64,000 nucleotides of DNA from Myxococcota bacterium. GTDB taxonomy: Bacteria > Myxococcota_A > UBA9160 > UBA4427. Location: assembly GCA_030748735.1 (NCBI GenBank), contig JASMLK010000045.1, positions 25,628 through 89,627 of the forward strand, in the 5' to 3' direction. Numbering within the stretch: the first letter of the stretch is position 1; the number at the start of each line of letters is the position of its first letter. The position numbers and the translations under genes were made by a program. The notes beneath the pieces are model-generated. The model saw only the letters and a list, made by a program, of their open reading frames with translations. It ran no database searches and had not been told where the DNA came from. Below, in pieces: positions 63,840 to 64,000 of this stretch.

Positions 63840-64000
63840 CCCGGATTATTAATGAAAATCCTACTGCGACGGCACATCTCCGCACTCTGGCAAGAGAAAT
63901 CGACGTCCCGCTGCTCGACGTGGGGTGAACCACGTCTGCGCGGCGGAACGCCGATTTCTCTTGCCAGAGCACGAATCTGCACCGTCTCGCTACGGATGTT
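63837..64000. mobile_element. MITE-like palindromic element, copy 2 (long form, right end cut by the window)
   Basis: The left arm (63837-63861, starting TAGCCCGGATT) matches the left arm of the element at 33935-33995 with four differences, and the 11 bases after it (TACTGCGACGG) are identical. In place of returning at once to the right arm, this copy carries about 130 extra bases before GGATGTT at 63994-64000, where the right arm begins and the window ends. Inside lies a perfect 18-base inverted repeat (63885-63902 with 63952-63969). No open reading frame of note is present, so any movement would need a transposase in trans. A transcription-terminator role for the adjacent operon is also possible. 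Confidence 0.65.

Overview
This window reads as chromosomal DNA from a GC-rich Gram-negative bacterium. Evidence for that includes lipoprotein signals, Tat signals, an outer-membrane barrel protein, a PEP-CTERM-like surface anchor and a tesA/ybbA-ybbP arrangement also found in Escherichia coli. The gene mix is what I would expect of a metabolically versatile environmental heterotroph of the deltaproteobacterial, myxococcal or Binatota type: crotonases, luciferase-like flavin/F420 oxidoreductases, SDRs, TauD, amidase, DUF1214- and DUF3604-type proteins and many molybdenum enzymes. That placement is inference; there is no rRNA or marker gene here. I saw no tRNA, rRNA, CRISPR array or insertion sequence with a transposase.

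Bases 1-33.9 kb are a mosaic of short operons on both strands. In order they hold a truncated multi-span membrane protein with a membrane-anchored sulfatase-like hydrolase; a fatty-acid desaturase with a PaaX-like regulator; a divergent APH-like phosphotransferase with a CrtC/DUF7064-like protein; a PEP-CTERM-like surface protein with a large RHS/YD-repeat lipoprotein; tesA divergent from ybbA-ybbP; and then a run of catabolic genes (crotonase, LLM oxidoreductases, amidase, TauD dioxygenase, GST, alpha/beta hydrolase, TIM-barrel isomerase, SDR, sulfotransferase, DUF1214, HCCA isomerase-like, GH4, MDR oxidoreductase).

Bases 34-51 kb hold the first molybdenum cluster. Four different Tat-exported molybdopterin catalytic (alpha) subunits (35980, 38848, 44683, 47547) accompany a single iron-sulfur beta subunit (43658), a single ethylbenzene-dehydrogenase-type haem gamma subunit (42984), one TorD-like chaperone (50432), one mobB (42361) and a divergent cytochrome b (42227). 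The layout suggests four alpha subunits sharing one electron-transfer pair, as in known sets of type II DMSO-reductase-family C-H hydroxylases/dehydrogenases (ethylbenzene dehydrogenase, steroid C25 dehydrogenase). The two divergent promoter regions of this cluster carry the same palindrome, TATGAC-N4-GTCATA, which points to one shared regulator.

Bases 51-55 kb hold an amidohydrolase, a small membrane protein, a crotonase and a GPH-type transporter. Bases 55.4-63.8 kb hold the second molybdenum cluster: a FixJ-type response regulator and sensor kinase, then a complete alpha-beta-gamma-chaperone operon whose large alpha subunit is of a different, NarG/Nxr-like subtype.

A palindromic repeat with terminal inverted arms occurs twice, at 33935-33995 and from 63837 to the window end. 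In both places its first bases are the TAG stop codon of the preceding gene. It looks like a non-autonomous, MITE-like element, and the second copy contains an additional nested hairpin.
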